Shown: positions 16,596-26,461 of the stretch, piece after piece
Numbering within the stretch: the first letter of the stretch is position 1
Layout: each line of letters opens with the position of its first letter
DNA from: a virus
Strand: one strand, 5' to 3'
IMG/VR virus record: IMGVR_UViG_3300036790_000500
Span: 43,054 to 107,053 of that record
Length of the DNA stretch: 64,000 bases
The notes under the pieces: generated by a model
Seen by the model: only the letters and a program-made list of their open reading frames with translations
Database searches by the model: none
Told to the model about the DNA's origin: nothing
Program-made: the position numbers and the translations under genes

Positions 16596-17345
16596 ATGGC
16601 AGACAACACCATACTCAACCTCGGAACGGGCGGCGACACCCTTCGCACTGAGGACGTCGGCGGCGGCGTCAAGGTTCCCGTTTCGAAGATTCACACGGGA
16701 GCCTCGGACGTGGACGGCGGTCCCGTCACGACCGCTAATCCGTTTCCCGTGCAAGTCGTCTCCGGCTCCCAGACAAGCCTGTTGCAGGGAGGCGTGCTCG
16801 CGGGACCCGCGAATCCGATTTCGACGCAGACAGTGTCCGGTTCCCTAGTCAGTCTGCTACAGGGTGGGCTCGCCGTCTCGGCCGGCAACGCCGTTCCGGT
16901 GCAGGTCGAGAATCCGGTGAGCATCACGGCGAACGGAAGCACCGTTTCGTGGACCGCACAGTTACCGGTCATTGAACCATGCGGCCAGGTCGTCTCCGGT
17001 TCAACGGTCTCGACGGTCAACTACGCCTTCGGTGACTTCAGTACGTCGGGCTCCGCCAATCAACTCGTGGGACAGCAGGGAACAGGCGCAGGCAAGCGCA
17101 TTCGCGTGCTTTCGGCCGTCCTCTCCTCGGCGAACGCCGTGAACGTACGCTTCACGACGGCGAACCCAAACGGTTCGACCGGCAGCATCAGCGGTCAGTT
17201 CTTCGTGGCGGCATCGGGCGGCTTCGTCCTGCCCTTCAACCCCCACGGTTGGTTCCAAACGAACGTCAGCGAGAGCCTGAACGTCGCCACGACGGGTGGC
17301 ACCGACGTCGGAATCGGAATTACCTGGGTCCTTGCGGGGCAGTAA
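16596..17345 (+). CDS. Repeat-containing virion/fibre protein, short paralogue
   Basis: 249 residues. The first half holds copies of an SGSxxxLLxGGxxxxxxNP repeat; the last 125 residues form a beta domain (GAGKRIRVLSAVLSSANAVNVRF, PHGWFQTNVSESLNVATTGG, VGIGITWVLA). A longer paralogue at 52,544 has eight copies of the repeat and the same C-terminal domain (GAGVRIRVIAVHV, HGWFQTAANAALNINL). The pair occurs once in the baseplate region and once after the major capsid gene. Function unknown; the repeats probably form an extended trimeric stalk and the C-domain a tip. Confidence 0.6.
   Translation: MADNTILNLGTGGDTLRTEDVGGGVKVPVSKIHTGASDVDGGPVTTANPFPVQVVSGSQTSLLQGGVLAGPANPISTQTVSGSLVSLLQGGLAVSAGNAVPVQVENPVSITANGSTVSWTAQLPVIEPCGQVVSGSTVSTVNYAFGDFSTSGSANQLVGQQGTGAGKRIRVLSAVLSSANAVNVRFTTANPNGSTGSISGQFFVAASGGFVLPFNPHGWFQTNVSESLNVATTGGTDVGIGITWVLAGQ
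16761..16893 (+). repeat. Two SGS-LL-GG coding repeats
   Basis: Two in-frame copies of the repeat (SGSQTSLLQGGVLAGPANP and SGSLVSLLQGGLAVSAGNA) spaced 27 residues start to start. They match the eight copies in the gene at 52,544. Confidence 0.6.
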
Positions 17346-17355
17346 GGAGTAAGCG

Positions 17356-18873
17356 ATGCCCCTCTCCAGCGTCACCCGGGACGCCCTCGGCGGCTGGTAC
17401 TTTCCGTCGGGCTCGACCGAGTGGGCGACCCTGCTCGCCGGGTCCGGCCTCGGGCTGCCGGTCTCCGTCTGGTCGCTCCAGGAGAGGTCCGGCGGCGTCT
17501 TCGGCGACAGCGTGCAGGGGAACGGGAACAACGACCTCGTCGTCGGTACCTCGACGGCGGAGTACGTCCCTGGATGGTCTCGCATCGGCATCATTCCCAG
17601 CTTCAGCAACACCACCAATCCGAACCTGAATATCGCGGTCAGCAGCTCACTGCTCCTCACGGTCGTGAGGCCGAGGGCCCTCCAGACTGCCTCTACCGGG
17701 ACCGTCGTTGGCCTCGGGGTCAATACCTCGTATCGGGCCATTGCCTTTACCGGCGAGGTCGGCGTACAGCCGGGTCACACCGGTTCCTGGATGTACGCCA
17801 CCATCGACGGCTCGGCCCAGCCCACCGGGTCTCTGCCTGTCACGTCGGGCCAGGTCTATCTCGTCGCTCTGCGTGTCAACCTGACGGCCGGCTCGACCGG
17901 ACTCGTCACCGAGTACGAGACGATAACCCAGACGCCGTACACGGTCCCTCCGAACACGGGCGCCGGAATACTCTGGGGAGCGGCGTTGACGAATACCGCG
18001 AACGTCGACTTCCTCTACGGCGCCCTCTGGCAGGGCCCCACGGCGGAGATGACGGACACGCAGGTCCAGTCGCTCTTCAACCTGATGAAGTACGGGACGG
18101 TGGCCCGCGGCGTCACCCAGGACACGACCTCGGGCTGGCGCGCCCCGCGGGACCCCACCGAGTGGGCCCTGCTGCTCACCGGCTCCGGCGTTCCCGTCCC
18201 GAGCGCGGCCTACAACATGACCGAGACGAGCAGTCCGACGGCGGACAACGTGGGCCAGGACATGTTCTACAGCGACCACCTGACCGCCGGCACCGTCGGC
18301 GTCGGCGGGACGTTCCCCGGTTGGTCGCGACCGGGATTCCAGACGTACGACGGCGGCGCGTACGGTGTGCAGACCGCGAACACCCTGACGGGCGCCTCCC
18401 GGGCCGTCCTCATGTACTACGGCATCAGCGGCTCCGCCGAGCTGCTCAACATGCTCAACTACATGGGCAACGGCCTCGACGTCTCCCTCGTCTCGGGGAG
18501 CATCTACGCCGTCGGCGGAAACCGAGTGGGGACCGGCGTGCGGGGGTCCGTCCCCGCGGCGTTGCCCAGCGTTCGGCCCTTCCTCTACGTCGTCAACGAC
18601 ACGGCCGGCACCAACAAGTACTACTCGACCGTCGAGAGCGTGGTCGGCTCGGCCGGCATCGTCGACGCGAACACCATCACCCTCGGCTCGAACGTCAGTT
18701 CCCAGCCGGCCCCCTCCGGCACGCTCCTCTACGCCGCCGTCTGGACCGGCAGTTACGCGGAGATGACGGACACCCAGGCGGCGACCCTGCTGCGGCTGGC
18801 GCAGTTCGGCACGCTGTCGAGCGGGTCGGCGGTGGCGCGCAATCTCCTCATGCTCATGGGTTACGGGAGTTGA
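17356..18873 (+). CDS. Duplicated-domain (LamG-like) tail fibre/baseplate protein
   Basis: 505 residues made of two tandem copies of a domain of about 240 residues. Copy 1 runs from GGWYFPSGSTEWATLLAGSG to MTDTQVQSLFNLMKYGT; copy 2 from SGWRAPRDPTEWALLLTGSG to MTDTQAATLLRLAQFGT. Each contains a W-S/T-R-x-G-F/I block and a late LYxAxWxGxxAEMTDTQ strand and helix, suggesting a concanavalin-like sandwich. The third codon positions look more strongly G/C (CTG, GCG, CGG) than in neighbours, and a 514-codon open frame runs through it in another phase as a result. This hints at later acquisition. Exact role unknown. Confidence 0.55.
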   Translation: MPLSSVTRDALGGWYFPSGSTEWATLLAGSGLGLPVSVWSLQERSGGVFGDSVQGNGNNDLVVGTSTAEYVPGWSRIGIIPSFSNTTNPNLNIAVSSSLLLTVVRPRALQTASTGTVVGLGVNTSYRAIAFTGEVGVQPGHTGSWMYATIDGSAQPTGSLPVTSGQVYLVALRVNLTAGSTGLVTEYETITQTPYTVPPNTGAGILWGAALTNTANVDFLYGALWQGPTAEMTDTQVQSLFNLMKYGTVARGVTQDTTSGWRAPRDPTEWALLLTGSGVPVPSAAYNMTETSSPTADNVGQDMFYSDHLTAGTVGVGGTFPGWSRPGFQTYDGGAYGVQTANTLTGASRAVLMYYGISGSAELLNMLNYMGNGLDVSLVSGSIYAVGGNRVGTGVRGSVPAALPSVRPFLYVVNDTAGTNKYYSTVESVVGSAGIVDANTITLGSNVSSQPAPSGTLLYAAVWTGSYAEMTDTQAATLLRLAQFGTLSSGSAVARNLLMLMGYGS

Positions 18874-18876
18874 TGG

Positions 18877-19194
18877 ATGGCGCTCGGCGGCATCATCATT
18901 TACATCCAGAACCTGCAGGACGCGACGCCTCCTGCGCCTCCCGTAGTCCCGTCTCGGCTCTTTAATCGCAGAAATTGGCTCTATCGTCCGAGACGCGGAA
19001 TGATGGTGTCTGGGCGTCAGCCAGCGAGTGTGCCGACCGGCATGTTCATTGGCTCCGCCGCAGTCACGCGGACACGATGCACGCCGCTGAAGAAAACGTT
19101 CGTGATTACGACCACAGACAGCCTAGACATCGGTGGCGACGTGATGACCTCGGCCGTCGGTCCGAGCGGTTGCATCTCAAGGTCCGGTCCCTAA
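18877..19194 (+). CDS. Small protein of unknown function (105 aa)
   Basis: 105 residues with a GGGAG-type Shine-Dalgarno close to ATG 18877. The N-terminus is hydrophobic (GGIIIYIQNL), then Pro-rich, then basic (RLFNRRNWLYRPRRG). No family recognised. It sits between fibre-type genes and ends 2 bases before the next ATG. It could be a fibre attachment or assembly factor, but nothing in the sequence proves this. Confidence 0.45.
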   Translation: MALGGIIIYIQNLQDATPPAPPVVPSRLFNRRNWLYRPRRGMMVSGRQPASVPTGMFIGSAAVTRTRCTPLKKTFVITTTDSLDIGGDVMTSAVGPSGCISRSGP

Positions 19195-19196
19195 CA

Positions 19197-21251
19197 ATGA
19201 GACTCAGTAAGACCGTCTTCACATCATCGATTTACCTTGATGGAGCAATTTCCACGGGACGTCGATACGAGGTCGCGAAGTACAACGCTAAACTCCTCGG
19301 CCTATCTGCGAATTCGATTGGAATTCCTCCGGGTCCATCGACCGTGGTCGTCGATGCCGTGTCGACAGGCACGCTGACGAGCCCCTCGTGGACCCATGCG
19401 TCGGTCGGCTTCAACCAAGCGTTCGTTGGGATGTCGCTCTCGGCCAGTTTCTACGAGGCGAAGGAACTCAACTACTACTTCTCCGGTACCGAGGTCCTGG
19501 AGCAGACCCCTGCTCCAGTGAGCGCCCAACTCTATTACTCGAAGCAGACCAAACTTCAGACAATCATCATCAAGCACACGGCGTCGTTCCTTGACACAGT
19601 TGTTCCGGTCGGCTCCCAGTTTTCCGGCGTCTTCAACACGTACACTCCAAGAAGTTTTTTTCCAGGAACCGGAACGCTCTGTTATCCGAATACGAACCCG
19701 AACTTCGGGTTGCCCGATGTCATCGGACCCACGAAGTTCTTCCTTAACGTGCCGCAGTCAGGCAAACTGGTCGACATTAAGGTCTGGATTGAGTTCGTTC
19801 AGGCGAGTGCTTCGGGGCTTATCGGAAACTCTCCGCTCGCTAACGTGGCCATCTCGCTTCGCAGTCCGAACGTGAGTTGGAACGGCGCTCTCGGTTTTGG
19901 CCACGCGCATCCCATTCTGAACAATTCGACGCTCATAAACCAAATCGGTAATTTAAACGGGGTTGTCTTTCCTAACGCTGAACTCTATGCGAATTCGTTT
20001 CTGCTGTGGGAGGGAAGGAACCAGACCCCCTCGGCTCCCTTCGGTCTTATAAACTGGCCGGGCGGCGGCCGCGTCTCAGACCTTCCGACATGGGATTACG
20101 ACCGCGGAATGCGCGTCGTCTTCTCCGATGGAGGGATTAACAATCCGCGACGACTAACTCTTGATGTCTCCACTTCAGGAAACTTCGTTGGTTCGCCGAA
20201 CTCATCCGGAAGCACTGTGACCGGCAGCGCGTGGGGCGCCGGTGTCCCCTGGACGTCTGATGTGACCGCCGTATCCGCTAGTCACACCGCCTCGGGCTCA
20301 CCGCCACCCGGCTGGCTGACGGGACCGGGCGGAGTCGCGAGCGTCAATGAGTGGCCGACGACGGGAGTCAATTACGGTGCGAACTACCTGCAACCGGTGT
20401 ACCCGCTTCTTGACCCCATTCTCGTGAAAAAGAGAATGACGGGAGTAGGATTCTCGTATGATGACACCGGAAATTACGCAAATCCCCAGGTTTCCATGGC
20501 TCAAATTCCGACGCCGTCGGCGTGGCTGGGTGCTCGCCCCGGGCTAAGGGGTTCAGAAATTAGCGGCACTTGGGTGTTGATGTTTTCCGAGATTGGCTAT
20601 GCATGGTACGATGGAAATTGGGCCGCCACAGGAACGATTTTCTTCCGTCAGGCTCGCCTCGAGATTACGTACGAGACACCGCAGTGGACGGCCCCGGCAC
20701 GCGTTAGACGCACCAGTGCCGGAGCCCAAGCGATTGGAGAAACGTCGTATAAGTACGAAATCTCTGGGACTGACACGATTTGCTGTAATTTTTTTGACTT
20801 GCAATACGAATATCCGTTTAATCCGATTGGCGGCTACTTTACCAGTAAGACCGTGACGGAGGTCTGGGTGAATCCGCCGCCGCTGGCTCAGGTCGGGCGA
20901 ACGTTCGGGGTCACATACAACACTGGGTCTACAGGCGCCGGCGCGAACTGGGCCTTGCTCTATCGCTTGAGCGGCACGCTTGCGGGAATCTCCGGGTCCG
21001 TTCCAGGATGGCTTACGAACGCCGACCCGTCCGGCATGCCTAGCATTCCAGTGTCGTCCGCCTCCCTGGCTCCGCCGTCGAACTCATCGAGCATCGACTC
21101 GAGCCTGGTCGCAAGCGCTGCCACTTTCATCTCCCCTCCGAAGACCCTCGATGGCGCTCGAAGCCTGTCCCTGGTCGCGCAGGACATCAATCCCACCAAG
21201 TCGCTGCCCCAGTTGGCCGTCGACTTCGTCTCCGGAACGACCGGGGGCTGA
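19197..21251 (+). CDS. Large beta-rich tail/baseplate protein
   Basis: 684 residues from ATG 19197, two bases after the previous stop; an in-frame extension upstream would overlap that gene and was rejected. The central part has short strands with Asn/Ser/Gly. ISGTWVLMFSEIGYAWYDGNWAATGTIFFRQARLEITYE near residue 450 resembles the final strands of P-domain (proprotein convertase-like) jelly rolls. Base composition is less GC-rich than the flanking genes. No clear Shine-Dalgarno is seen. Probably a virion surface protein; role unknown. Confidence 0.5.
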   Translation: MRLSKTVFTSSIYLDGAISTGRRYEVAKYNAKLLGLSANSIGIPPGPSTVVVDAVSTGTLTSPSWTHASVGFNQAFVGMSLSASFYEAKELNYYFSGTEVLEQTPAPVSAQLYYSKQTKLQTIIIKHTASFLDTVVPVGSQFSGVFNTYTPRSFFPGTGTLCYPNTNPNFGLPDVIGPTKFFLNVPQSGKLVDIKVWIEFVQASASGLIGNSPLANVAISLRSPNVSWNGALGFGHAHPILNNSTLINQIGNLNGVVFPNAELYANSFLLWEGRNQTPSAPFGLINWPGGGRVSDLPTWDYDRGMRVVFSDGGINNPRRLTLDVSTSGNFVGSPNSSGSTVTGSAWGAGVPWTSDVTAVSASHTASGSPPPGWLTGPGGVASVNEWPTTGVNYGANYLQPVYPLLDPILVKKRMTGVGFSYDDTGNYANPQVSMAQIPTPSAWLGARPGLRGSEISGTWVLMFSEIGYAWYDGNWAATGTIFFRQARLEITYETPQWTAPARVRRTSAGAQAIGETSYKYEISGTDTICCNFFDLQYEYPFNPIGGYFTSKTVTEVWVNPPPLAQVGRTFGVTYNTGSTGAGANWALLYRLSGTLAGISGSVPGWLTNADPSGMPSIPVSSASLAPPSNSSSIDSSLVASAATFISPPKTLDGARSLSLVAQDINPTKSLPQLAVDFVSGTTGG

Positions 21252-21281
21252 GATTGTCTTCCGATGCAACTAATTGATTGA

Positions 21282-21908
21282 ATGGGGTTCCTGGATAAGA
21301 AGAGCCGGGTGATTGACGTCGCGCTCACCGAGCGCGGACGGGAACTCTATGCCCTTGGGCAACTCGATTTCGCTTACTTCGGGCTCTTTGATGACGGCAT
21401 CGATTACGACCCCTGGACCACCGGCAGTTTCTCTGACACTGACATTCAAGAGCAAATCGAGGCATTTCCGATGCTCGAGGCCCCGCTCGTGCGGGACGTC
21501 CGAGGCGCCACGGCTCCCCTCGAGCCCATCGACCACCTCTTCACAGCCGCGGCCGGGTACACCGAGATACCGTACATGGACAACCCCCTGGACGGCTCCA
21601 CAGTGAGTCTACAGGCCGACCAGCGGGGGAGTGCCGGCACATACCGGAGGACCGGCACGAGCCTCGCTCAGATAAGCATGCACATCAACGGCGAGGTCGA
21701 GGCAGGGAACCCCGGTTACCTCGTTCGCGTCTACGCCAGCGGCTCCACCGGCATCCAGGCGCTCGACCTTCGATGGGACCTGACCGGTCGTCGCTCCTAT
21801 GACCCTTTCATCGCGGTCGTCGTTGACGATGAGAGGTCCGTCGACGTCGCCACCGTCGCGAATCCGAGTTCACGCCGAGCCTTCGTTTCACCGAGAATCA
21901 AGCGATGA
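21282..21908 (+). CDS. Baseplate/fibre protein with LTxxGRxLxA N-domain
   Basis: 208 residues. The N-terminus (VIDVALTERGRELYALGQLDFAYFGLFDDGIDYDPW) has the same pattern as the 237-residue protein at 28,300 (IDSCLTDQGRQLLA...SRFRLGDDEVDYRNW). The two are distant paralogues in the same cluster. The rest is beta-rich. No Shine-Dalgarno is visible before ATG 21282 (upstream is CAACTAATTGATTGA). It overlaps the next gene by ATGA. The domain recurs in structural proteins of other large phages, but I know no function for it. Confidence 0.5.
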   Translation: MGFLDKKSRVIDVALTERGRELYALGQLDFAYFGLFDDGIDYDPWTTGSFSDTDIQEQIEAFPMLEAPLVRDVRGATAPLEPIDHLFTAAAGYTEIPYMDNPLDGSTVSLQADQRGSAGTYRRTGTSLAQISMHINGEVEAGNPGYLVRVYASGSTGIQALDLRWDLTGRRSYDPFIAVVVDDERSVDVATVANPSSRRAFVSPRIKR

Positions 21909-24625
21909 TTACGAAGTTGCCGGCCGGCGTTCCCGGTGTTCCCTCCGCGACGGCTTTGAAGACCGCCGTTGGAGCGCTCGCGTCGAACGCCGTCGCGGAG
22001 GTCTCGGCGATTCGCAATGCGTTCACGACGAGGGTCTCGCCCGTCCTGACGGTGGGCTCGGGCTCGGTCTCCACGTTTTTGGGAGCGCTTTCGGTTCGGG
22101 TCAGCAGCACGCTCGCCACGAACATTATCAACTCGACGGCCGACATGGGCGTCGCCTCCTCACCCGTCGGCAGTATCGTTTCCCCGCCCGCGCCTGAACT
22201 CGATTTCGTGCGCATCGGTAACGGACAGAAGCGCGGTCGAGGCACCCTCGATTCGTTCTATGCGAAGGTCGTGGTCTCACTGACCCAGGCCGACGCCGCC
22301 GAGGCCTCGTACGTTCGCATCCTGCGAGCCAGCAACGGAGTCTTGTCGAGCGCGCCGTCTCCCGGCTTCTCGGCGATGATTGACGCGATGCCGGCCACGG
22401 TGTCTCGCAAGAACACTGACTGCGTTGCGCAGACGGCCTTTCGTGCCGCTGCCGTCGGCGTCGGTAATAGACTGACAACGGCGGTTCACGACGATGTATT
22501 CACGGGGACACGCGTCGTAGTCGCCTCCGCTAGCCTCCGCCCGCTTCCCACCCCGGTGAATACGAATAGGACGACGAGCAGTCCGGCCGGCCTGGTCACG
22601 CTGGCGAACGCCGACCGAAGCGTTCTCGAGAACGTCACTTTCTATGTGAACCAGCGCTCATCGACCATTCCGGGCCAGTTGCAACTCCCGCTTCAGGTAG
22701 TCAGCAAGCAGGGCATGAACGTCCTACAGGGGTCCGGCGTCTCGTCGGCCTCACCGATTGTGCAGGCCTCCAACGCAGCGGGCTTCGCTGAGGTCGCTCG
22801 TCTCACGGTGGCCAATCGCCCGACCGTCGGCGGCTACGTGGAACTCGAGTGGACCGACGGGGCGGTGACATACGGCTCCAGTTACAGTTACTACGCCGTC
22901 GTTGGCAACTCGCTCGGTCTCGAGGGGCCGCGCTCCCGCATCATCAAGGCGGACGTGATTCGCGTCGTGCCTCCCAAGGCGCCCGTGACCCTGTTCTCCG
23001 TCATCTCGGATGAGCCGAGGTTCTCACTGGTCTGCTCGGGTTCGTTCCTCGACCACATCGAGGTGTTTCGTCGGGGCGGAAAGCCGCCCCAGACCGTCCC
23101 CCTTCTGAACACCGCGCAGGCGGCCTTTGATGAGGGTCCGCCAGTCACGACGGACTCAGGGTATTACCACATCGGTGACGTCGGCTTGGGAATCGACCGC
23201 TCGGCTGTGTACGTCGACACGGACGTCCTCGCCGGTCAGGCCTACGACTATCGCATCTTCACCGTCGATTCGTTCGGGTTCAAGTCATCGACCCCGTTCT
23301 CATGCTCAATCACCCTGCCGGACTACGGCTCCCGTGCCCCCTTGGCCCTGCCGGCGATTACCGCGGAGCAGTCACAGGGAGGCGAGGCCGTGACAGTGAC
23401 GCTCGCCGCAGACGACGACCGTGTGACGTCCTTCATTGTCTCGCGAATCGAATGTAAGACGCATGAGGAAGCCTTTCGGTCACCGACCACGCCCTCGTAC
23501 TTCACCCTAGGAACCCCAAGGAGCGCCAAGCGCTTTCGTTCACGCAGCGGTCCGTCCCTCGACCGAAACTCGTCGAAGGCCTGGACCGGAGTTCTTACGG
23601 CCGTCTCGGGAGCGGCACAGTTCGTCGACCAAGCCGTGACATTCGACCGCGTCTATCAGTACGCTGTGAAGTCCGTCGACGTCCGCGGCAACACGACAAC
23701 GTCCGTGCTCTCCGCGCCGGTGATGGTCGCCGTTAAGCCGGTCTCCGACAGCCCCGTCGCTGTGACCGCCGCAGTCGTCCTCGAACCGACGACCGGTGCA
23801 CCGACGGCCGTGACCGTTGCATGGGGCGCGGGCACGAACGACTTCTCGCCGAATGACCTAATCGGAGACCAGGACGTGTTGGCGTCCACGGCCCAACGCT
23901 CCGTCTATCAGGTGGAGCGCCGTGCCATCGGCGCCAGCAAGTGGGAGGTCATGCCGGCGACGACCGACCTGAGTTTCTCTGACCCTGTTTCGACCGCGCC
24001 AGCGCCTAAGTTTCGGCCGCCGTACGCCGCCGTTAACCTCGAGTACGACTACCGCGTCATCGCGATGCAGAGTGGAGCGTACCTGAGCACCTATACCGAC
24101 CCGGTTCGAATCGTTGTGGCACCCGGAATCACTGCGCCTCCAATTCTGTATGTGAGGTCCACGCCGAGTTCGGTTCGACCGGTTGTACTCGCAGTCTCTT
24201 GGAGGTATGACGGTCAGTTCGTCGACCAATGGGAGATTCAGCGTGCCGTTACGAACAAAATCTACGGCTCTAAAATATTCTCCATGGCGTCAGCCGATGC
24301 CCAGTCCCTTGACTACCAGTGGTTTGCCACCGTTCCTCGTGAAGCGAGCCAGGGAGTGGGGGTGAGCGCCGAAGCGGTCCCGTTGCCAACGACCGTTGTT
24401 CCGGGAAACAGGTTCGTTCTTGACCCCTGGGTGTCGCTCGCGAACTCATACTTCTATCGAGTGCGCGCTCTCGACGCGAACGGAAACCCGTCCGCGTGGA
24501 CGTACGGCGGAATCCAACTCACGGACTCTCCGTTCGATAGGAAGTTCATGAGTTCCCTCACGGCGGCTCAGAAGTCCTCGATGGCCACCGACCCCCGACC
24601 TGTCTCCGACTGGAAGGAAGCATGA
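21905..24625 (+). CDS. Multi-domain FN3-like tail protein (906 aa)
   Basis: 906 residues starting ATGA-overlapped. After an Ala/Val/Ser-rich N-terminal 120 residues, several segments have the strand pattern of fibronectin III domains: VTYGSSYSYYAVVGNSLGLEGPRS, VLAGQAYDYRIFTVDSFGFKSS, VTFDRVYQYAVKSVDVRGNTT, VNLEYDYRVIAMQSGAYLS, VSLANSYFYRVRALDANGNPS. Each is a Y-x-Y/F-x-V F-strand with a G-strand following. Chains of such domains act as spacers or glycan-binding arms on virions. No enzymatic motif is visible. Three large proteins in a row (this one, 24,622 and 26,462) look like one co-translated assembly. Confidence 0.55.
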   Translation: MITKLPAGVPGVPSATALKTAVGALASNAVAEVSAIRNAFTTRVSPVLTVGSGSVSTFLGALSVRVSSTLATNIINSTADMGVASSPVGSIVSPPAPELDFVRIGNGQKRGRGTLDSFYAKVVVSLTQADAAEASYVRILRASNGVLSSAPSPGFSAMIDAMPATVSRKNTDCVAQTAFRAAAVGVGNRLTTAVHDDVFTGTRVVVASASLRPLPTPVNTNRTTSSPAGLVTLANADRSVLENVTFYVNQRSSTIPGQLQLPLQVVSKQGMNVLQGSGVSSASPIVQASNAAGFAEVARLTVANRPTVGGYVELEWTDGAVTYGSSYSYYAVVGNSLGLEGPRSRIIKADVIRVVPPKAPVTLFSVISDEPRFSLVCSGSFLDHIEVFRRGGKPPQTVPLLNTAQAAFDEGPPVTTDSGYYHIGDVGLGIDRSAVYVDTDVLAGQAYDYRIFTVDSFGFKSSTPFSCSITLPDYGSRAPLALPAITAEQSQGGEAVTVTLAADDDRVTSFIVSRIECKTHEEAFRSPTTPSYFTLGTPRSAKRFRSRSGPSLDRNSSKAWTGVLTAVSGAAQFVDQAVTFDRVYQYAVKSVDVRGNTTTSVLSAPVMVAVKPVSDSPVAVTAAVVLEPTTGAPTAVTVAWGAGTNDFSPNDLIGDQDVLASTAQRSVYQVERRAIGASKWEVMPATTDLSFSDPVSTAPAPKFRPPYAAVNLEYDYRVIAMQSGAYLSTYTDPVRIVVAPGITAPPILYVRSTPSSVRPVVLAVSWRYDGQFVDQWEIQRAVTNKIYGSKIFSMASADAQSLDYQWFATVPREASQGVGVSAEAVPLPTTVVPGNRFVLDPWVSLANSYFYRVRALDANGNPSAWTYGGIQLTDSPFDRKFMSSLTAAQKSSMATDPRPVSDWKEA

Positions 24626-26460
24626 CCACTTTCATCGGAAAGGGGTCTGCCACCGACTCACAAGTCACGACTTCAGCGGGAACGGTCGGTTCAACCTTTG
24701 GAAACCGTCCGCCGGCCGGCCCGGTCTTCACGGCCACGGCGACCTCCGAGAACGTCACCCAGCAACTCGCAGACGTTCTCAAGGGCCTCGGTGACAACGG
24801 CTCGGACCTCGTCGTAAACGCGTACCTCTCCTCGTGCACGTTCGTGGCGCAGGCCCTGAACATCGATTGGAACGTGAACAGCGGAGCGACCGTTGGCCAG
24901 ACCGCAGACCTCATGCGGGCCGCGGTCGTCACACGCTTTCAGGAAGCCGCCCCCATCATCGCCGCTGCAGCGAGCCAGGGATACGTGTTGCCGGCCGACC
25001 CAACGCCGACGTTCAATGCCATCAACGCGACGCGGGCCCTCTTCGCTCAGTTGACGATTAGTGACGACGTGTCCACTCAACTCAGCGAGGCGGCCATTGG
25101 CCTCAGCCAGGTCGTGGCGGCCTATCAGGCCGGAACGATAACGTTCAATCGGAGCCAACCGGCCGCACAATTATCTTCGTTTGAGGTCTCAGTCGATGGA
25201 ATGACTTCGCCGTCCGGTGACGCGCTCGCCGACGTACTGGGATACCAGCCCGATGCTAACATCGTGAAGCAGCAGGCCGCCCTGTCGTCACTCGCCGGAC
25301 TCGACTTCAGTAAGCGCCAGCCGTACCTGCTCTTTACCGCCGATGTCATCACGAACGGAAAGAGACAGAATGGAACAATCGTTGCCTGGCAGGTGATGCA
25401 TGACGCGTCTGCCTACAGCGTCGTTCGCACCGACGTCTTCGGTCAGGTCACGTACCCCGCGATTACGCTGGCCAATGCGGACGTCCAGGCCTCGACGGCC
25501 CAGTTGCTAACCGACAACAACTTTCAACAGGTCCTCTCGTATTACGACTGGATTACGCCGTCGAACGTCTATGCGTTCGTCGATAGCGGCACGATGCCGA
25601 ACACGCTCTACTCGTATACCGTAACGGGCCTGCAAGCGATTGCACCCTCGTCCCCGTTCCTGTTCAACGTTCCCATGAGCGCTCTCTACTTGTCCGCCGC
25701 CCAGGCGGCCCAGGTCCAGGCCCTGATAGCGGCCGACCTGACGGAGTTCGCTGACTCGGGTTCAATCAATTCCGTTAGTCCGTATCCGGCCCTCGCCCAG
25801 GCGGTGTATGGCGATTCCAGTCTGGGTTGGATTCTGGCGGGAGTAAACGTGCAGGCCAGCCAGACCCGCGGCGACGACTACGACGCGACCCTCCTGTTGA
25901 CGTACATGGGTGCCCAGGCCACGGACATAATCCAAGAGGCCGCGGCCGGCCGCCTGTTCGTCCCGAACGACATCAACTCCGTCCATGCGAACGTCGATGC
26001 CGCGATTTCCTCGTATGGGGTCTCCCAGACGCTCTTGGCGGTCTTGGATGCGACCGGCATGACGCTGTTCATTTCGGGTAAGGACGACCCATTGGGTTCG
26101 CAGCCGACCGTTGAGGCACTCGCGGACGCCACTGGCGGCCTCGCTAAGGTGCTGTCAGCCATCGACCCGCAGACGGCCACATTGGACCCACAGGTCTTGG
26201 CTGCGGCCCTATCCGTTCCCACCACTGATTCCGCCGCTAAGTCCTATACTTTCCAGGAGGTTTCGTCCGGCGCGCCCACGGCCGTTCACACGTTCCAGTT
26301 CGGTGTGAACGCCGGGTCTTCGCCTCCAGTCGCGGTCGCTCCCTCTCTCTCTTCTGTTCTTGGAACGCAGACCATCGACCTTACGACCTACATTGGCATT
26401 TCCTCTCTGATGCAGTTGCTGAGGACCGTGTACGACTTCTATCCGGGGTCATTGACTTAA
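24622..26460 (+). CDS. Tail/baseplate structural protein (612 aa), unknown
   Basis: 612 residues, ATGA overlap with the previous gene. The N-terminal 200 residues are Ala/Thr-rich and helical (TQQLADVLKGLGDNGSDLVVNAYLSS), followed by a single FN3-like segment (ASAYSVVRTDVFGQVTY...LYSYTVTGLQAIAPSSPF) and a helical C-terminal half. No motif points to a known protein. Context (between two FN3-type proteins in the baseplate cluster) suggests a virion component. Confidence 0.5.
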   Translation: MTTFIGKGSATDSQVTTSAGTVGSTFGNRPPAGPVFTATATSENVTQQLADVLKGLGDNGSDLVVNAYLSSCTFVAQALNIDWNVNSGATVGQTADLMRAAVVTRFQEAAPIIAAAASQGYVLPADPTPTFNAINATRALFAQLTISDDVSTQLSEAAIGLSQVVAAYQAGTITFNRSQPAAQLSSFEVSVDGMTSPSGDALADVLGYQPDANIVKQQAALSSLAGLDFSKRQPYLLFTADVITNGKRQNGTIVAWQVMHDASAYSVVRTDVFGQVTYPAITLANADVQASTAQLLTDNNFQQVLSYYDWITPSNVYAFVDSGTMPNTLYSYTVTGLQAIAPSSPFLFNVPMSALYLSAAQAAQVQALIAADLTEFADSGSINSVSPYPALAQAVYGDSSLGWILAGVNVQASQTRGDDYDATLLLTYMGAQATDIIQEAAAGRLFVPNDINSVHANVDAAISSYGVSQTLLAVLDATGMTLFISGKDDPLGSQPTVEALADATGGLAKVLSAIDPQTATLDPQVLAAALSVPTTDSAAKSYTFQEVSSGAPTAVHTFQFGVNAGSSPPVAVAPSLSSVLGTQTIDLTTYIGISSLMQLLRTVYDFYPGSLT

Positions 26461-26461
26461 G

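Noticed and set aside
17421-18965. A 514-codon open frame on the + strand overlapping the duplicated-domain protein
   Set aside because: Composition is almost all Arg, Gly, Pro and His, the product of GC-rich codons read out of phase; the other frame has coherent repeated domains.
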